Source of the DNA: Deltaproteobacteria bacterium
GTDB lineage: Bacteria; Desulfobacterota; Desulfobulbia; Desulfobulbales; SURF-16
Assembly: GCA_016219175.1 (NCBI GenBank)
Contig: JACRCD010000009.1
Span: 1-53,709 of the forward strand
Direction of reading: 5' to 3'
DNA: 53,709 nucleotides
The translations under genes were made by a program, and so were the position numbers. The notes under the pieces were generated by a model. It ran no database searches. It worked only from the letters and a program-made list of their open reading frames with translations, and was not told the origin of the DNA. How positions within the stretch are numbered: position 1 is the stretch's first letter; every line of letters starts with the position of its first letter. Positions 50,700 to 53,709 of the stretch are shown in pieces.

Positions 50700-51566
50700 G
50701 TGCTGAAACGCTTCACCATAATCTGCTGGGTCTGCCTGCTGTTTCTGGCGGGCTGCGAGGACACTGACGTCAGGCTGGCCGCCGAGGCGGGACTTGATGC
50801 GGTCAAGGCTGTCACCCTGTCGGATGAAAATATCCGGCAACTGGCCATGCAGTCGGCGGACTATGCCGACGCCAAGCATGCCATGGCGCCGGCGGACGAC
50901 CGGTACGCCAGGCGGCTGCAGCAGCTCGTCGGAGACCTTCAGCAGGAGGAAGGAGTGACTTTTAATTATAAGGTGTATCTGGCCACCAATGAGGTCAACG
51001 CCTTTGCCATGGCGGATGGAACAATCCGCCTTTACAGCGGTCTAATGGACATGCTTGACGATGGGGAGCTGCGGTTTGTCATCGGTCACGAGATGGGCCA
51101 TGTCGCCCAAAAACATATTCGCAAAAAAATGCAGCTTGCCTATGCCTCCAGCGCCCTGCGCAAGGGTATTGCTTCCCAGAGCGGCGTGCTCGGGGAGATT
51201 GCCCGTTCGCAGCTTGGCGGGTTTACCGAATTGATCATGGGCGCCCAGTTCTCCCAGCTGGAGGAAAAAGAGGCGGATGATTACGGACTGTCATTTCTTA
51301 AAAGAAAGGGATACAATCCCCAGGCTGCGGTTTCGGCTTTGCAAAAGCTTGCCGCCTTAGGGGATGGTCATTCATTTCTGTCAAGCCATCCGGCCCCCGG
51401 CAAAAGGGCCGAGAGGCTGGAGCTGCAGTTGCAGGGCAAAGCCGTGCCGATAGAGGAGAGTAAACGGAATATTTTTGTTCGTTTCCGCGAATTCATTGAA
51501 CAGCAATTTCCGCAACTTTTTGAGCAGTTGAACAGTTTTTTCCCCTGGCTCGGAAAAGAGACGTGA
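50700..51566 (+). CDS. M48-family lipoprotein metalloprotease
   Basis: 288 residues with GTG start. Lipobox LFLAGC (Cys19). Zinc site HEMGH (H130, E131, H134) in FVIGHEMGHVAQKH, third ligand region LEEKEADDYGL near 190, then SSHPAPGKRAERLE. Similar to LoiP/YcaL-type envelope quality-control proteases. The RBS is weak. Confidence 0.88.
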   Translation: MLKRFTIICWVCLLFLAGCEDTDVRLAAEAGLDAVKAVTLSDENIRQLAMQSADYADAKHAMAPADDRYARRLQQLVGDLQQEEGVTFNYKVYLATNEVNAFAMADGTIRLYSGLMDMLDDGELRFVIGHEMGHVAQKHIRKKMQLAYASSALRKGIASQSGVLGEIARSQLGGFTELIMGAQFSQLEEKEADDYGLSFLKRKGYNPQAAVSALQKLAALGDGHSFLSSHPAPGKRAERLELQLQGKAVPIEESKRNIFVRFREFIEQQFPQLFEQLNSFFPWLGKET

Positions 51567-51677
51567 AAAGAGGGCTGGTGGTTCGTCTCGCCCTGATGCC
51601 GGTCACCCGGCTAAAATGTCACAGTTATTTTTTTACAAAGGCTTAGTTCATCCTTATTGATTCCCCGAGGAGGCATC

Positions 51678-53498
51678 ATGAAGGCTGCAAACATCTTTTA
51701 CAGGTTGACCGGTCTGTTCATCATCTTTTTACTTTCCTTGCCGTTGCCGGGATATGCCCAGGACACCGAGGAAGAAGAGCCCCCCCAGCTCTTCACCAGG
51801 GAGCAGCTGGCCCAGATGCTTGCGCCGATCGCCCTTTATCCCGATGCCCTGTTGTCCCAGGTGCTGATGGCGGCAACCTACCCGATTGAGGTGGTTGAGG
51901 CCGACCGCTGGCTCAAAAAAAATTCGCAGCTGCAGGGAGAAGGTCTTGATGATGCCCTGGAGAATGAGGATTTTGATCCGAGCGTGAAATCTCTCTGCCA
52001 TTTTCCGTCGATTCTCGCCTTGATGAGCGAGAGGATCAGCGAGACCACCAATCTGGGCAACGCCTTTCTGGCCCAGGAGACCGAGGTGATGGCCATGGTG
52101 CAGGAGCTCAGGCTCAAGGCCCATGAACAGGGGAACCTCACCTCCACCCCGGAACAGAAGGTTATTGTGGAAAAAGAAACGATCATCATCGAACCGGCAA
52201 AACCCGAGGTTGTCTATGTGCCGTATTATGACCCTCTTTATGTCTACGGTCCCTGGTGGTATCCCTACTATGAGCCCTATTACTGGGGCCCCGGCCCGGT
52301 GGTCAGCGGCGCCGGCATCTATTACTGGTCCGGGCCTCATGTCAGTTACGGGGCGATCTCCTGGAGTTATTTTGACTGGCGCAGCCGCTATATTTATATC
52401 GATGCGCACCGACACCCCAGATATTTCAGGCATCATGACCGGGAAACAATACCCGATCACTGGCGCCATGCCCCCAGACATAGAAGGGGGGTTGCCTACC
52501 ACGATAAGCCGACGGCCCGCAGGTACGGACAGTCTCCAGCTTTTCAGAGGGAGAACAGGCGCGATGACCGGGGCATTCCGGAAAAAAGGGATATGGACAG
52601 GGGAGACCGTGATGGCCGGGAGCAGAGAGGGGACAGCCGGGACCGGGACAGGGCTGACCGGGATCAGCAGGAAAGAGTGAGACCCGGCCAGGATAACCGT
52701 GAGCGGCAACACATCGACCCTGAGAAACAGACACAGCCAAAGCCTGACCAGGACAACCGGGAACGGCAACGCATCGAGCCCGAGAAACAGACACCGCCGG
52801 AGCCCGGCCAGGAGAGCCGTGAGCGGCAACGCATCGAGCCCGAGAAACAGGCACAGCCGGAGCCCGGCCAGGAGAGCCGTGAGCGGCAGCGCATCGACCC
52901 CGAGAAACAGACACCGCTAAAGCCCGGCCAGGAGAACCGTGAGCGGCAACGTATCGCCCCGGAGAAACAGGAGCAGCCAGAGCCCGATCAGGACAGCCGG
53001 GAACGGCAACGCATAGATCGCGAGAAGCAGGAACGGGCCAGGACTGATCAGGATAACCGCGAGCGGCAACGCATAGACCGTGAAAGCCGGGAAAAAGCCC
53101 GGTCTGCCCAGGAGCTGCAGGAAAGGGAACGGGTCGACCGCGAGAAACAGGAACGGGCCAGGATCGACCAGGACAACCGGGAGCGGCAGCGGATCGAGGC
53201 TGAAAACCGGGAAAAAGCAAGGGCTGTTCAGGAAATGCAGGAACGGGAACGCATTGAACGGGAGAAACAGGAACAGGCCAAGGGAAGCCAGACGAAACCG
53301 GCAAAAAAAGGTGGTGACCACACCGATGGCGCCCAGGACGAGGAGATAGAAGAGACTGACGGGACTCCCTTGGGCGGGGCCGGCGCCGGCCGGGAAGAAA
53401 ACAACTCGAGCAAGCGCGGCCGTTCCGGCCGGGGAGGACAGGGTTCGAGCGGCGATGCGGAAGGTGGACGTTTTGACCGGGGCCGCATGGGACGATGA
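51678..53498 (+). CDS. DUF3300 secreted protein with 20-residue repeats
   Basis: 606 residues from ATG 51678 (GAGGAGG 5 nt before). Signal peptide (FIIFLLSLPLPGYA), then the DUF3300 domain (QLFTREQLAQMLAPIALYPD, LLSQVLMAATYPIEVVEADR, FDPSVKSLCHFPSILALM). A Tyr/Trp/Pro-rich segment (YGPWWYPYYEPYYWGPGP) and a hypervariable charged tail follow. Ten tandem 20-residue units with core RERQRI(D/E)xEKQ fill about residues 335-534. The gene may encode a structural surface or matrix protein. Function unknown. Confidence 0.82.
   Translation: MKAANIFYRLTGLFIIFLLSLPLPGYAQDTEEEEPPQLFTREQLAQMLAPIALYPDALLSQVLMAATYPIEVVEADRWLKKNSQLQGEGLDDALENEDFDPSVKSLCHFPSILALMSERISETTNLGNAFLAQETEVMAMVQELRLKAHEQGNLTSTPEQKVIVEKETIIIEPAKPEVVYVPYYDPLYVYGPWWYPYYEPYYWGPGPVVSGAGIYYWSGPHVSYGAISWSYFDWRSRYIYIDAHRHPRYFRHHDRETIPDHWRHAPRHRRGVAYHDKPTARRYGQSPAFQRENRRDDRGIPEKRDMDRGDRDGREQRGDSRDRDRADRDQQERVRPGQDNRERQHIDPEKQTQPKPDQDNRERQRIEPEKQTPPEPGQESRERQRIEPEKQAQPEPGQESRERQRIDPEKQTPLKPGQENRERQRIAPEKQEQPEPDQDSRERQRIDREKQERARTDQDNRERQRIDRESREKARSAQELQERERVDREKQERARIDQDNRERQRIEAENREKARAVQEMQERERIEREKQEQAKGSQTKPAKKGGDHTDGAQDEEIEETDGTPLGGAGAGREENNSSKRGRSGRGGQGSSGDAEGGRFDRGRMGR
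52681..53280 (+). repeat. 60-bp tandem repeat inside the DUF3300 gene
   Basis: Ten consecutive 60-bp units in perfect length register, each about GCCCGGCCAGGA..CCGNGAGCGGCAACGCATCGA..C.GAGAAACAG. The frame is kept, so unit number could vary without a frameshift. The first five or so units carry PEPGQ/PKPDQ spacers, the later ones RARxDQ/KARSAQ. Confidence 0.9.
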
Positions 53499-53536
53499 CC
53501 TGCCCCCCTGCCGGAGCCATGACCCCGACAAAACAT

Positions 53537-53709
53537 GATGGCGTCGTAAAAAATACCCTGAAGGGCATAAATCCGATCTACTGCGTTGTAGCGCATTTTT
53601 GTTCGTTCGGCATACCACATGTATAGCCTCACTCTCAAAAATACACTACGCCTTGTATATCGAATTTTGTTACTTAGCCATCCGGACTTTGTCGCCGACT
53701 TTTTACGAG
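53537..53709. repeat. Family C MITE-like element, copy 2, at window end
   Basis: TGATGGCGTCGTAAAAAAT ... ATCCGATCTACTGCGTTG ... GGCATACCACATGTATAGCC ... CGCCTTGTATATCGAATTTTGTTACTTAGCCATCCGGAC ... GTCGCCGACTTTTTACGAG. It has the same blocks as 45694-45840 and reaches the last base of the window, so it may be cut by the assembly end. Confidence 0.75.

Overview
The window looks like one contig of an anaerobic, probably sulfur-metabolising bacterium of the Desulfobacterota type. This is inferred from gene content only: a FlxABCD-HdrABC electron-transfer operon, an Fe-S-rich split glutamate synthase, a stressosome, DsrE-like and NosL proteins, a c-heme secreted protein, and apparent use of UGA as selenocysteine. 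No rRNA, tRNA, CRISPR array or complete insertion sequence was seen. Both window ends lie in repeated DNA, as expected where a draft assembly breaks.

The strongest result is three candidate selenocysteine (Sec) genes that ordinary gene calling would split or truncate. (i) A DsrE-family protein (870-1187) has an in-frame TGA exactly where the family has its first conserved cysteine. (ii) A multi-pass membrane protein (1205-2335) directly downstream has an in-frame TGA followed by a further in-frame transmembrane helix. (iii) The DsrK/HdrD-like subunit of the Flx-Hdr operon (12705-11485, minus) looks like two genes, hdrC and hdrB, but is one frame interrupted by a single TGA at the conserved ECGH cysteine. 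Each TGA is followed by a stem-loop 18-23 bases downstream with G in the first two loop positions, as expected for a bacterial SECIS element.

Layout. 1-2335: truncated carboxymuconolactone-decarboxylase gene, palindromic promoter/operator, a MITE-like element, and the two-gene selenoprotein operon. 2447-3659: two hypothetical membrane proteins (minus). 4544-12705 (minus): the Flx-Hdr operon in the order hdrCB(Sec)-hdrA-flxD-flxC-flxB-flxA, predicted to couple NAD(H) to Fe-S/disulfide chemistry by flavin-based electron bifurcation; its gene junctions hold short tandem repeats, and one array contains the flxD start codon. 12980-16593: stressosome/partner-switching module. 16910-22110: three-gene glutamate synthase, then a terminator. 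22224-23981: lipoprotein, YkgJ-type cysteine-cluster protein, thioredoxin. 24064-25808: AAA ATPase plus DUF4276 pair, possibly anti-phage. 26452-35036: divergent cluster of two ABC systems, TlpA-like thioredoxin, NosL, a c-heme beta-propeller and a Cys-rich XRE regulator around a large inverted repeat. 35060-37226: MazG-like and NUDIX hydrolases, rhodanese-metallo-beta-lactamase fusion. 37446-41298: PhnD-like binding protein with a hybrid histidine kinase. 41376-47376: Cys-rich secreted protein, Phd/RelE toxin-antitoxin, PA2778/PA2779-like pair, DinB, methyltransferase. 47533-53498: orphan TssB-TssC sheath fusion, GNAT, prenyltransferase-like repeat protein, M48 lipoprotein protease, DUF3300 protein.

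Three dispersed small repeat families (A about 123-145 bp, B 133 bp with likely 4-bp target duplications, C about 150-170 bp) sit in the intergenic spaces and suggest MITE-like activity.
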